This document shows, one piece after another, positions 16,219 through 24,580 of a DNA stretch of 34,699 bases; positions within the stretch are counted from its first letter, which is position 1, and every line of letters starts with the position of its first letter. The position numbers were made by a program, and so were the translations under genes. The notes beneath the pieces were generated by a model. The model was not told the origin of the DNA. It saw only the letters and a program-made list of their open reading frames with translations, and searched no databases. Source of the stretch: Nanobdellota archaeon (GTDB lineage: Archaea > Nanobdellota > Nanobdellia > Parvarchaeales > Parvarchaeaceae); NCBI GenBank assembly GCA_021850635.1, contig JAJZLM010000025.1:1-34699 (forward strand). Direction: 5' to 3'.

Positions 16219-17564
16219 TACCTATAAACGCAGAATATGTGCTTTTTGCAGGTGCTCTTCTGATAATTTTAGCAGATTTTCTTAGGATTACTTTACACAT
16301 CCATGACAGGAAGATTATACACTATCTGACATTAACCGTGTTGATAGTTTCCTTCGCTGCAGAAGTGCTGTTGGGCAACATGAACATAGCTTTCTTCTCC
16401 TCCACTCAGTACAGTGGATTTGTAAATGGGTTTGTGCTGTTTATAGCGTCGGCTATATATGTATTCCTATTAGCAGATACAAAAGACCACAGCGTTTTCA
16501 TAGATTTCCTATTTCTTTTCGCGACTTTAGGAGCTCTCCTTGTGGTCTTATCTAGCAATTTTATATCGCTGATATTAGCGATAGAGATGATATCTATAGC
16601 GTCTTACGGATTAGTGTTCTTCCACAAGACGGATCGCCAGATGGAGGGGGCGATGAAATACGTGTCGATAAGTTTTTTATCGATATTAATAGTAATATTC
16701 GGTTCTTCGCTAATTTATGGAGGGACTGGAAGTCTTGCTTTCTCAGCAACGTCTGTTAAGAATTACCTTCCATTCATAGCTGGTATAGCTCTAGTGTTAG
16801 CTGGGTTAGCTTTCAAATCTACGATAGTGCCATTCCATATGTGGGCCCCTGATGTGTACGAAACTTCAGACGGAACCGTTACTGCTTTCCTTTCTTCAGT
16901 GTCAAAGACAGCCGGATTGGTAGCTATGATACGAGTTTTCTTCTTTGCACTACCCGTTTCCTCAAATTTCGTGATGGTGATGTTCGTATCTCTCGCGATA
17001 GCCACCATATTTTTTGCTAGTTTTATGGCAGTGGTACAGGAGAAGATAAAGAGGATACTGGCTTATTCCAGTATAGCACAGGCTGGGTTCGCTTTCGTAG
17101 CTATAGCATTGTTGGATTACGTCGGAGTACACGCTGCTATATTCTACGTGTTCAGTTTTGCAGTGGCCGATGCGCTGGTGTTCCTGGCATATAAGTTGTT
17201 CGAGGATAACAATATAATCTACAAGAAGGACGCAAAGAAAATGTTCCCGATGTCAAAAGTAGGTACTATAGGGTTGTTCGTGGGACTTCTTTCGTTGGCC
17301 GGTCTACCTCCGACAATAGGCTTTTTCGGTAAATTACTGGTATTCCAGGCTTTGTTAGTGCACGGCTATGTCTACCTTGTCGTGGCGCTTTTTGCGATAA
17401 TCCTGTTCTCCACATTCTACTACTTCGGTTTGATCAGAGAGATGGAGCTATCTAAGGTCAACAACAGTCTACGTAGATATGGCGCCAACATGCATGTAAA
17501 GGAAGGAGTGATAATAGTACTGACGCTGGCACTATTCGTTGGAGTAGTATTTGTATCGTTATAA
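16215..17564 (+). CDS. nuoN: NADH-quinone oxidoreductase subunit N
   Basis: Third antiporter-like subunit. The conserved glutamate is in LILAIEMISIASYGLVFF near residue 122. The lysine region reads AGLAFKSTIVPFHMWAPDVYETSDGTVTAFLSSVSKTAGLVAMIRV, diagnostic for NuoN ('FK...VPFH.W.PDVYEG.P..V.AF.....K'). VQEKIKRILAYSSIAQAGFAFV and LAGLPPTIGFFGKLLVF also match. The length of 449 aa is typical. It is the last gene of the cluster; the next gene (rpl29) is convergent, with about 64 bases between the stops. Subunits A-I, including the quinone-site and flavin or ferredoxin-binding parts, are not in this window. Confidence 0.94.
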   Translation: MIPINAEYVLFAGALLIILADFLRITLHIHDRKIIHYLTLTVLIVSFAAEVLLGNMNIAFFSSTQYSGFVNGFVLFIASAIYVFLLADTKDHSVFIDFLFLFATLGALLVVLSSNFISLILAIEMISIASYGLVFFHKTDRQMEGAMKYVSISFLSILIVIFGSSLIYGGTGSLAFSATSVKNYLPFIAGIALVLAGLAFKSTIVPFHMWAPDVYETSDGTVTAFLSSVSKTAGLVAMIRVFFFALPVSSNFVMVMFVSLAIATIFFASFMAVVQEKIKRILAYSSIAQAGFAFVAIALLDYVGVHAAIFYVFSFAVADALVFLAYKLFEDNNIIYKKDAKKMFPMSKVGTIGLFVGLLSLAGLPPTIGFFGKLLVFQALLVHGYVYLVVALFAIILFSTFYYFGLIREMELSKVNNSLRRYGANMHVKEGVIIVLTLALFVGVVFVSL

Positions 17565-17628
17565 GAATAAAATCATACGCAGCCAGATTTCTACAAAAAT
17601 AGGAGAATAACCAACTAGGATATCGATA

Positions 17629-17805
17629 CTACTTATTCTTTCTCGACGCTTCCAGTTCCTTCTTATGGAGCTCGTTCTTCAACTGCGCTATTTTTTTCTT
17701 TAAGTGTCTATACTTACCAGCGTCAGCTGCTTGAAGTCCCTGCGTCTTCTTTATGTTCATTTTTAGGAGCTCCATCTCCAGCTCCTTCAGGTTCTCTTCT
17801 GTCAT
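17629..17805 (-). CDS. rpl29: Ribosomal protein uL29 (58 aa, starts inside rps3)
   Basis: Absent from the ORF track because of its length. Reverse-strand translation gives MTEENLKELEMELLKMNIKKTQ... then KYRHLKKKIAQLKNELHKKE..., the two long helices and basic turn of uL29. The ATG at 17805 is preceded by 'gaggtg' at seven bases. The gene follows rps3 as in other archaeal S10-type operons. Its first 83 bases lie inside the rps3 coding sequence in another frame. A later Met (17760) would shorten the overlap to 38 bases but remove most of the first helix, so the earlier start is favoured. The protein docks near the exit tunnel on the large subunit. Confidence 0.85.
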   Translation of the reverse strand: MTEENLKELEMELLKMNIKKTQGLQAADAGKYRHLKKKIAQLKNELHKKELEASRKNK

Positions 17806-18394
17806 TAAATTTCACCTCACCAGGCATTTGTTTTGGTATGACTACCGTCACCTTTATGCCTATGGACCCTCTTTTTAGTGTAAGTTGTTTCTTCGCTTTT
17901 AATACACCAAACTGCTCTAGCTGTCCGGTCTTAGGCATAACACCGCCGTTTGGCCTGAACTTAAAGTGAGCAGCTCTTTCCTTTATAACTCCTCCTATTT
18001 CTATCTCAGCACCCTTGGCGCCTGCCCTCATTATGTCGTCCAACGCGCGATGAGCTATCATCTTATATTTCATAGGTCCGTACTTAGATATCCTGAATGC
18101 TATGGAATCTGCTATAGCTTCCGGGTTAAGTTCTGGATCATCCGTCTGCTCGACTTCTATATGAGGAGGCTCTTGATTAAAATATTTACCTATATGGTTT
18201 GAGGTTTCTTTTAACAGTTGATTTCCCCTAGTCACCATAAGGCCTGGTTTTGGGGTCTTTATTACAATCTTCATGCCTAAAGGAGTCTTCTCTATCCTTA
18301 TGTCCGTTATAGCGAACCTACTAAATTTCTTCAGTATGTATTCCTTTGCGGTGTGCTCATTTACTCTTGAATTAAGTATTTTCTTTGGTAACAT
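17723..18394 (-). CDS. rps3: Ribosomal protein uS3
   Basis: Small-subunit head protein at the mRNA entry channel. The N-terminal KH domain and C-terminal domain (DDIMRAGAKGAEIEIGGVIKERAAHFKFRPNGGVMPKTGQ... GSIGIKVTVVIP) match archaeal uS3. The GxxG loop, usually 'KPG.VIG.gG', reads KPGLMVTRGNQ here, so both loop glycines are shifted or lost. After MPGE comes an unstructured tail (VKFNDRREPEGAGDGAPKNEHKEDAGTSSS) whose DNA also encodes the start of uL29. I prefer the ATG at 18394 (MLPKKIL) over the track start at 18412: 'ggagga' precedes it, and the overlap with rpl22 falls to 23 bases. Confidence 0.92.
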   Translation of the reverse strand: MLPKKILNSRVNEHTAKEYILKKFSRFAITDIRIEKTPLGMKIVIKTPKPGLMVTRGNQLLKETSNHIGKYFNQEPPHIEVEQTDDPELNPEAIADSIAFRISKYGPMKYKMIAHRALDDIMRAGAKGAEIEIGGVIKERAAHFKFRPNGGVMPKTGQLEQFGVLKAKKQLTLKRGSIGIKVTVVIPKQMPGEVKFNDRREPEGAGDGAPKNEHKEDAGTSSS

Positions 18395-18947
18395 CTTTCT
18401 TCTCCTCCTCATGTTTGTTTTCGTCTTTAGGCTGTTCTTTTTGTCCTGTCTTTACGTCTTTCTCTTCATTTGCCGTCGTGATTTTATCGGCAGAATTGCT
18501 TGGAGTAGCGTTTTCTGGTTTCGGCGCTTTTATCTCATTCACTTTCTCTGCGAAACTGAATATGTTTAGATTCACCCTTTTTCCCTTGTGGACTATGCCC
18601 CCTCCTCTATATCTAGGGAAGGCACCTTTACCAAGGTCGTATCCAGATATCACTATAGTGTCTGCGTTGGCACCGGAGTTTTTCGCGTTCGCCTTCAGCT
18701 CGTTGAGCAATTCGATGACTTCCTTGGTCGCTTTCTGAGGAAACCCAGCAGGCACGCCGTGTTTGTGTCCTTTGCTAGGGTATTTTCTGAACGGTATAAA
18801 ATCCTCTTTTTTTAGAACCTTCTCGAGATAGACTATTGCTTTATCGACGTTCCTGCCCTTTATCGCCTCCATGATCTCGTGCGTGTGCTTCAAAGAAATG
18901 CTTACACTTTCCCTTCTAGCGGATATTTTTACTTGCATAAGGATCAC
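18372..18947 (-). CDS. rpl22: Ribosomal protein uL22 with charged C-terminal extension
   Basis: Large-subunit protein lining the exit tunnel. The core (about residues 5-140) matches archaeal uL22: [41 protein letters not shown] (the tunnel-loop region) and [15 protein letters not shown]. About 45 residues of Lys/Glu/Asp-rich tail ([29 protein letters not shown]) follow, and the end overlaps the start of rps3 by 23 bases. The start is GTG at 18947, overlapping the rps19 stop by four bases (GTGA). An ATG three codons later (18938) is an alternative. Confidence 0.92.
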   Translation of the reverse strand: MILMQVKISARRESVSISLKHTHEIMEAIKGRNVDKAIVYLEKVLKKEDFIPFRKYPSKGHKHGVPAGFPQKATKEVIELLNELKANAKNSGANADTIVISGYDLGKGAFPRYRGGGIVHKGKRVNLNIFSFAEKVNEIKAPKPENATPSNSADKITTANEEKDVKTGQKEQPKDENKHEEEKKDVTKENT

Positions 18948-19330
18948 TTTATCGGCACGAAGCCGCTAGAACGGGTAGCCCTAAGACCAGGCGAACCGTG
19001 CTTGACCTGCTTAGTAGTTAGAGCGTATTCTCCAAGTCTGTGAAAAATCATGTTTGGTTTTATTTCTACCGGTACGAATTCTTTTCCGTTATGAACATGT
19101 ATTGTCAAACCTACGAATTCTGGTAGTATCGGCATCTCTCTGATATGGGTCTTAATGGGTTTTTTGCTAGCTTTCCTTTTTTCAAGGTTCTTTAGAAAAG
19201 TCTTTTCTTGCTCTGAAAATCCGCGTTTGAATATCCTACGTATGTCTGCATTGGATATTTTTAGCAGTTCTTCTCTTGGCATTTCTTTTAGCTGCTCTAC
19301 CGTTTTTCCCCTAAATAAATATTCTACCAT
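18944..19330 (-). CDS. rps19: Ribosomal protein uS19
   Basis: Small-subunit head protein near the A-site finger. The archaeal N-terminal extension ([35 protein letters not shown]) is followed by the conserved core [63 protein letters not shown]. The length of 128 aa is close to the archaeal norm. It begins one base after the rpl2 stop and overlaps rpl22 by four bases, so expression is coupled with both. Confidence 0.95.
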   Translation of the reverse strand: MVEYLFRGKTVEQLKEMPREELLKISNADIRRIFKRGFSEQEKTFLKNLEKRKASKKPIKTHIREMPILPEFVGLTIHVHNGKEFVPVEIKPNMIFHRLGEYALTTKQVKHGSPGLRATRSSGFVPIK

Positions 19331-19331
19331 A

Positions 19332-20033
19332 TCACTTTGAACCTGTCCTTCTAGGCGCTATAGCTCCAACCTTTGCACCAGGTGGTGACCTCCTAGAAGA
19401 TGTCTTCGCCTTGTGTTGCGTGCTTCTTCTCTTGCCGCCGAACTTATGCTCGTAGGCGTTCATTGCTACGGCCGCGTTCATAGGCCAGTATCTCCCTCTG
19501 GCTCTGATAAGGTGATACTTATTCCCCGCCTTATAAAAAGGCTTTTCTGTCCTTCCACTGTTGGCTACCTTTCCTATGACAGCCCTACAGTTCGGGTCCA
19601 AGGATATTATAGCGTTGCTAGGGAGAGAAATCATTACTTTTCCTCCCGTGTTCTCGATTATTTTCGCACTCATCCCGCCTGCTCTTATTAATTTGCCGCC
19701 GTCTTTTGGTTTCAGCTCAACATTGTATATGTCTGTACCAGCGGGTATGTCACCCAGTCTTTTTATGTCTCCAGTATCGGTATTCTCGTTTTTCATGTAA
19801 GAGATTATCTTCCCGACGTACGCTCCAACGAATGCAGGTAGTAAAGTGGTTTCTCCATTCTCGAATTTCAGCTGCATGAGTGGCGCGGTCCTATACGAAT
19901 CATGAATAAACTTTATTACCCTCGCATTCATACCGGTGTCGTCTTTTATTATTTTGGCTACTCCGATCGCACGAAAATCGTTCATCCTAAATATTCTACT
20001 CTTTCCTCTTCGCCTAGATCTAGGTACTTTCAT
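19332..20033 (-). CDS. rpl2: Ribosomal protein uL2
   Basis: Large-subunit protein close to the peptidyl-transferase centre. The OB-fold and SH3-like domains ([47 protein letters not shown]) and the C-terminal signature [49 protein letters not shown] match archaeal uL2. The segment that usually reads 'VDHPFGGG' is YEHKFGGK; the conserved His is kept. The length of 233 aa is normal. It is the first gene of the minus-strand ribosomal operon, with a TATA-like element 26-33 nt upstream. rpl3, rpl4 and rpl23, which usually precede it, are not here. Confidence 0.95.
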   Translation of the reverse strand: MKVPRSRRRGKSRIFRMNDFRAIGVAKIIKDDTGMNARVIKFIHDSYRTAPLMQLKFENGETTLLPAFVGAYVGKIISYMKNENTDTGDIKRLGDIPAGTDIYNVELKPKDGGKLIRAGGMSAKIIENTGGKVMISLPSNAIISLDPNCRAVIGKVANSGRTEKPFYKAGNKYHLIRARGRYWPMNAAVAMNAYEHKFGGKRRSTQHKAKTSSRRSPPGAKVGAIAPRRTGSK

Positions 20034-20058
20034 AGATTCAGATTATGATATTTCTCCT

Positions 20059-20066
20059 ATTTAAAT
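20059..20066 (-). promoter_or_regulatory. Putative TATA box of the rpl2 ribosomal operon
   Basis: The palindromic 'atttaaat' lies 26-33 nt before the rpl2 ATG on the minus strand. The divergent box for the phosphoesterase lies about 25 nt away. Confidence 0.45.
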
Positions 20067-20086
20067 CATTATTGGAGTTCTATAAC

Positions 20087-20094
20087 TTATAAAA
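20087..20094 (+). promoter_or_regulatory. Putative TATA box for the phosphoesterase gene
   Basis: 'ttataaaa' lies 26-33 nt before the ATG at 20120. Confidence 0.5.
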
Positions 20095-20119
20095 GTATCG
20101 TGTACATAATAAAAACACC

Positions 20120-20815
20120 ATGGAAATAGACGAAATGCCGTTTAGGGTAAAAAAGGGGTTACCAGTTGGGTTCTTCGAGGATTATGCTGTAATAGGCGAC
20201 GTTCACCTAGGTTTTGAGGAAGAGATAAACTTAGATGGATACAACGTGTATAGCAAAACTGAAGAGATTACTCAAAGTATACTAGAGATAAACTCAAAGA
20301 AGCTGATAATGCTGGGCGATATACGCGCTAGTTTTGGGAGGATAACCCAGCAAGAGAGAGGGGTGCTCACCACTGTGTTGTCCAGAATTTCTGATAAGTT
20401 TAATGAGGTTATAATAACAAAAGGAAACCACGATGGGGGGCTAGATATGATAACTGACAAGCTAGAAAACGTTAAACTTGTTGGTGAATTCATCTACGGA
20501 AAAACTGGTTTCATACACGGACACGCGCTACCGACGACTAAGTTAGCTTCAGAGGTCAGCACAATATGCTTTGGTCATCTTCATCCATCTGTGATAGTGA
20601 CAGACAGCAATGGAGTGTCGTATAGGAAAGACTGTTGGTCTATATTCGATGTTTTGCTTCCGAAATCAAAATATAAGGAATCCAGCGTTAAAAACGCGAT
20701 AGCCTTTCCAAAGTTTAACCCATATATAGGCAGTACAGACAGGACAGAAGGCATCGGGCTTATTAGATATCTCCATCTGCGCAGTAGATTAGACGTTGAC
20801 CTTGTAGTGGTGTGA
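20120..20815 (+). CDS. Metallophosphoesterase, COG1407-type (Lhr-associated ICC-like)
   Basis: Calcineurin-like phosphoesterase fold with the metal-binding motifs in order: GDVHLGFEE (near residue 23), LGDIRASFG, KGNHDGG, FIHGHALP and FGHLHPSV. These match the archaeal ICC-like group (COG1407), whose genes are often found beside Lhr-type helicases. Here lhr lies about 1 kb downstream on the other strand, with the SPFH gene between them. The substrate is probably a nucleic acid or nucleotide phosphoester, but this is family inference. The second motif reads GDIRAS; the family often has a charged residue there. The promoter is divergent from the ribosomal operon. Confidence 0.85.
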   Translation: MEIDEMPFRVKKGLPVGFFEDYAVIGDVHLGFEEEINLDGYNVYSKTEEITQSILEINSKKLIMLGDIRASFGRITQQERGVLTTVLSRISDKFNEVIITKGNHDGGLDMITDKLENVKLVGEFIYGKTGFIHGHALPTTKLASEVSTICFGHLHPSVIVTDSNGVSYRKDCWSIFDVLLPKSKYKESSVKNAIAFPKFNPYIGSTDRTEGIGLIRYLHLRSRLDVDLVVV

Positions 20816-20831
20816 CCTTCTCCTGATAAAC

Positions 20832-20839
20832 TTATAAAT
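20832..20839 (+). promoter_or_regulatory. Putative TATA box for the SPFH gene
   Basis: 'ttataaat' lies 21-28 nt before the ATG at 20860. Confidence 0.5.
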
Positions 20840-20859
20840 CTGCGATATCTAATACTCTT

Positions 20860-21789
20860 ATGTCACCTGGAGAATTTTGGGCTTTTATTCTTGGGGTAGT
20901 AGGTATAATCGTGCTATACATATTGGGAACAGTGTACTCTATCTTCTACTATATATTCCTGCTGATAGTCTTTATCATCGCGATATTAGTGTTTTTCGTA
21001 ACATCAGTAAAAAAATACACGCAATTCGAACGCGGTATCATATTCAGAATAGGCAAGTTCAATAGAATAGCAGGCCCAGGGTGGGCGATAGTAGTGCCGT
21101 TCTTCGAGCAAGAGTACAAGAAAGTAGACGTAAGAGTGAAGATGCTAGATCTAATCTCACAAGAAGTGTTCACGCAGGACGATATAAAACTGACCCTTGA
21201 AGGCACTATATATTATCAGATAGTGGACCCTGAAAAGGCCACACTGCAGATAGATAACTATAGCCAGGGCCTTTCAAGCTTGGTACAATCAGCAGTCAGG
21301 AACGCCATAGCATCATTCACTATGAGACAGATATTTGGTAATTTAGATAAGCTAAACGATGTATTGGTGGATTCGATAAGACATATGACCTGGAAGTGGG
21401 GCATAGACGTCCCGACGGTGCAGATAAGGACAGTAGCGCCTCCACAAGAAGTCATAACTGCAATGCAGCAGCCTGAGATAGCTGCAAACATGCTACAGGC
21501 ACAAAGATTCAAGGCCGATGCACAGAAGATAGTCATAGAAGCCATAGGGGAAGGAGGCAAATCTCTTGATGACAGATCTGTCATGTATCTCTACCTGCAG
21601 GCATTAAAACAGATGGGAGAATCTAGTTCGTCTAAGATAGTTCTGCCTATGCAATTCATGCAAGGTATGGGTGCGCTCGGAGGAGTGGCTGGATTGTCTG
21701 CAGCAGGACTGGCATCCATAGGGGGTCAGCAGAATGTGCAAAATGTGATAGACCAGATAAAAAATAAGATAGCAGCCTCTACACAGTAA
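20860..21789 (+). CDS. SPFH/Band 7 (stomatin-like) membrane protein
   Basis: A hydrophobic N-terminal hairpin or anchor (about residues 5-48) is followed by the SPFH domain: TQFERGIIFRIGKFNRIAGPGWAIVVPFFEQEYKKVDVRVKMLD, VFTQDDIKLTLEGTIYYQIVDPEKA and LVQSAVRNAIASFTMRQI. A helical segment with QAQRFKADAQKIVIEAIGEG follows, as in stomatins. The Gly/Ala/Met-rich C-terminus ends in IDQIKNKIAAS. Stomatin-like proteins form membrane-scaffold oligomers. In archaea they are usually next to an NfeD protease gene; none is visible here. The TATA spacing supports the ATG at 20860 and a leaderless transcript. Confidence 0.9.
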   Translation: MSPGEFWAFILGVVGIIVLYILGTVYSIFYYIFLLIVFIIAILVFFVTSVKKYTQFERGIIFRIGKFNRIAGPGWAIVVPFFEQEYKKVDVRVKMLDLISQEVFTQDDIKLTLEGTIYYQIVDPEKATLQIDNYSQGLSSLVQSAVRNAIASFTMRQIFGNLDKLNDVLVDSIRHMTWKWGIDVPTVQIRTVAPPQEVITAMQQPEIAANMLQAQRFKADAQKIVIEAIGEGGKSLDDRSVMYLYLQALKQMGESSSSKIVLPMQFMQGMGALGGVAGLSAAGLASIGGQQNVQNVIDQIKNKIAASTQ

Positions 21790-21849
21790 AATTATGGAGC
21801 TATCCACTCATCTTGGAATAGTTAGGCGCACCAGCTAGAAGTACGCTGT

Positions 21850-24552
21850 TTATCCCCAATACTCTCTAGTTTCTATATAATTTTTTTCGGCCTCGATTAT
21901 CTTGTCCACAAGCTGGTCTTTGCTGTTGCTGTAAGACGCGAGTATCCTACCCGCTGTCTGCGGCCCTATCCCATAAGAAGATCCGACGAAACACGCTTTA
22001 CCGCCATAAGCAAGATATAAGGTGCCGCTCTGTTTTATCCTGTTCATTGTTTTTTCCTCTTCTTTGGAAAGCTTTTTGCCCTTTATCCATTTCTTTATCA
22101 GCGGTCTGTATTCATCGCGATATTTTGTCTTATAGAAGCCTATATACTTGGCCCCACACTTCCTGCATTTTAGACCGTCCGTGTTCTCCGAGCTGAATTC
22201 GCCTATATCACTACTGCAGTTAAGGCACTGCAGAAAAAGCTTAGTCTCATTCAATCTGTTCACTACGAGCTCACGAAGGAGCTTCCTAGCTTCGGCTGGC
22301 TTTATGAGAGACCCGCCATAAGAGCTCTCTATGCCTTCATAAGCTAAAGGAGAAGGGTCTCCATCGTTCAGGTGTACGCTTATCTTCTTCTTTTTTATCT
22401 TATCCAGCACATCTAATACGCCTTGGATGTCTATCTTGTCCCTGAATACCTCATTGAATGTCTCTTCTTCTATGACACTGCCTTTGTAAAGGTCAACGAG
22501 CGTACGTAAGTGCATCTTTGTAAAATCTGCGTATTTGCTTACAACACCGAATCTTTTCGCTATGTTAAGAAATCTATACTCATAAAGGGAAGAAAGCCTT
22601 ATATTCTCCCTTATAAGGGACTCTGCGTCTTCCATAGAGAAGAGAAGTTTTCTTATTTCCTCTAGAGGCAGGTTGGTCTTTATCATGACTCGGTATGGAT
22701 CTATCTTGCTGATCACGCTTTCGCCGACGGCCGACGCTATCACAGATGACAGTGCTTTTGACAACCCTTCATTTAGTCTGTTCCCGAAGGGGGCGTGGAT
22801 TATTATGTAATCCTCTACTCTCTCGATAAGGATATTCTCGCTGTCGGGCAATATGAAGTTATCCCTCTGTTCTTTCAGCGTAGAAAATTTATCTATATAT
22901 TTGCGACGGATATTCGCAGCGGCCTCGGATATGAACCTATGGACTGGCATAAGCTCTCCCTCCCAAGCAGGTATAGCCCCTATAGAAGAAGATGACCTGA
23001 TCACGCTTATCTTTTGTCCTTCTATGCTTAGTATCTTCCAACTCTCGCCTCGGATTATGAAAGTGTTGCCTTCCTTGCCGTTTTCAGCCACGAAACCCTC
23101 GTCTAGCACGCCGATCTTCTTGTTCAACTGTGAATCTATTACTACAAACGTCTTTCTGTCCGGTATCGTCGATATGTTGGATATATAAAACAGAAGCCCT
23201 TTTCTGGTCCTTATCAGTACTTCGCCGTAATATCTGATGAAATAATGCTTTATCATGAAGTCCAAGACCGCATCGAAGCTCTTTCTAGTAGTGTCCTTGT
23301 ATGCGTACGACTTCTTTATTATATTGAATATATCTGAGGGTTTTCCTACCCCGTCTATTATTAATCCTACTATCTGATGTGACAACACATCCAAACTGCC
23401 CATAGGCAGAGAGATAGTCTCCAATCTTCCGGATTCCATGCTCTCTTTTATAGCTATGCTTTCCAAGTAGTCGTCTACGTTTATAGTTACAATCCTACCT
23501 TCAGCTATACCTGTTCTATTGTGATTTGACCTACCAATTCTTTGTATAAGCTTTATGACCTGGCGCGGCGACATGTACTGTATAACGAGATCAGCGTTTC
23601 CTATGTCTATCCCCAGCTCTAGAGAACTTGTCGCTATCATAAGATCCACGTCGCCTACTTTGAACTTGTCCTCTATCTCTGTGCGCACTTCTTTTGAAAG
23701 CGAGCTGTGGTGTACCTCTATTTTCCTGTCCTTTAGGAACTTAGCCAATCTGGAACCTAAAAGTTCCGCGGTCTCCCTAGTATTTGTGAAAAGCAGTGTC
23801 GATTTGGATGTTTTCAGCTCTTCTTCTATGAAACGCAGTGAATTAGCAACGACTTCGCTAACATTTTCCTTCGATGCTATGATTTCATCCTCGTTTTCGA
23901 TATTTGGATAGAGTACCTTAATATTGTACTCTTTCTCTCCCCTGAACTCTATGCTGTCATTGCAGCCCAAAAACGCTTTTGTCGCAGCAAAATCTGCTAT
24001 AGTTGCGCTTATCCCTACTATCTGGAATGAAGTTATTCTTCTTAGTCTCTCCAGGCCTACACTGAACTGAGTACCACGTTTAGATTCCATCAAACTTTGG
24101 ACTTCGTCAACTATAACGTACTTTACGTCTTTGAGGTGCTCGACCATTCTCTTGCTCAAGAACATGGACTGGATAGTCTCAGGGGTAGTGATTAGACAAT
24201 TCGGAGGAGACGCAACTTGATTTGTTCTCTCTCTAGCAGACGTGTCTCCATGGCGTATATCGACTTCTATTCCCATTCTGTTGCATACCTGTATTATATT
24301 CTTGAATATGTCCCTATTAAGAGACCTCAATGGAGTTATATAGAGGAGCTGAAGTTTCCCGCTGTTGGCGTCTATCTTATCTATAAACGGCAGAAATGCG
24401 GCAAGAGTCTTACCGTAGCCAGTCGGTGCCCCTATCACTAGATTCTCCCCAGAATATATTCTAGGTATGGACAGTTTTTGTATGTCAGTAAATTCATTAA
24501 AACCCAGTTCACCTAGGATTTTTTTTAGCTTATCACTCAGTATATTATCCAT
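21850..24552 (-). CDS. lhr: Lhr-type superfamily 2 helicase
   Basis: Large ATP-dependent helicase linked to DNA repair or RNA handling. Residues 41-49 carry Walker A (GAPTGYGKT). TPLRSLNRDI, TTPETIQSM and the Walker B box DEVQ (149-152) follow; Lhr proteins more often have DEIH/DEVH there. Motif III is SATIA. The second RecA domain has LLFTNTRETAELLGSRL, ATSSLELGIDIGNADLVIQYMSPRQVIKLIQRIGRSNH. The winged-helix and Lhr C-terminal domains end with a four-Cys zinc knuckle (CLNCSS...CRKCGAK, near 770-800) and the family tail YLAYGGKACFVGSSYGIGPQTAGRIL. The length of 900 aa is normal. Its start is 28 bases from the divergent cca start. Confidence 0.93.
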   Translation of the reverse strand: MDNILSDKLKKILGELGFNEFTDIQKLSIPRIYSGENLVIGAPTGYGKTLAAFLPFIDKIDANSGKLQLLYITPLRSLNRDIFKNIIQVCNRMGIEVDIRHGDTSARERTNQVASPPNCLITTPETIQSMFLSKRMVEHLKDVKYVIVDEVQSLMESKRGTQFSVGLERLRRITSFQIVGISATIADFAATKAFLGCNDSIEFRGEKEYNIKVLYPNIENEDEIIASKENVSEVVANSLRFIEEELKTSKSTLLFTNTRETAELLGSRLAKFLKDRKIEVHHSSLSKEVRTEIEDKFKVGDVDLMIATSSLELGIDIGNADLVIQYMSPRQVIKLIQRIGRSNHNRTGIAEGRIVTINVDDYLESIAIKESMESGRLETISLPMGSLDVLSHQIVGLIIDGVGKPSDIFNIIKKSYAYKDTTRKSFDAVLDFMIKHYFIRYYGEVLIRTRKGLLFYISNISTIPDRKTFVVIDSQLNKKIGVLDEGFVAENGKEGNTFIIRGESWKILSIEGQKISVIRSSSSIGAIPAWEGELMPVHRFISEAAANIRRKYIDKFSTLKEQRDNFILPDSENILIERVEDYIIIHAPFGNRLNEGLSKALSSVIASAVGESVISKIDPYRVMIKTNLPLEEIRKLLFSMEDAESLIRENIRLSSLYEYRFLNIAKRFGVVSKYADFTKMHLRTLVDLYKGSVIEEETFNEVFRDKIDIQGVLDVLDKIKKKKISVHLNDGDPSPLAYEGIESSYGGSLIKPAEARKLLRELVVNRLNETKLFLQCLNCSSDIGEFSSENTDGLKCRKCGAKYIGFYKTKYRDEYRPLIKKWIKGKKLSKEEEKTMNRIKQSGTLYLAYGGKACFVGSSYGIGPQTAGRILASYSNSKDQLVDKIIEAEKNYIETREYWG

Positions 24553-24558
24553 ATATAA
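24551..24558 (+). promoter_or_regulatory. Putative TATA box for cca, overlapping the lhr start codon
   Basis: 'atatataa' lies 23-30 nt before the cca ATG at 24581. Its first two bases are part of the lhr start codon on the other strand (24550-24552). Confidence 0.45.
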
Positions 24559-24580
24559 TTATGTACTTCTTAAGATAGGT

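Noticed and set aside
24467-24580. N-terminal extension of the cca ORF (38 codons) in the track
   Set aside because: It lies inside lhr on the other strand and has a Ser/Leu-rich shadow composition; a TATA box precedes the ATG at 24581, which gives the family N-terminus.
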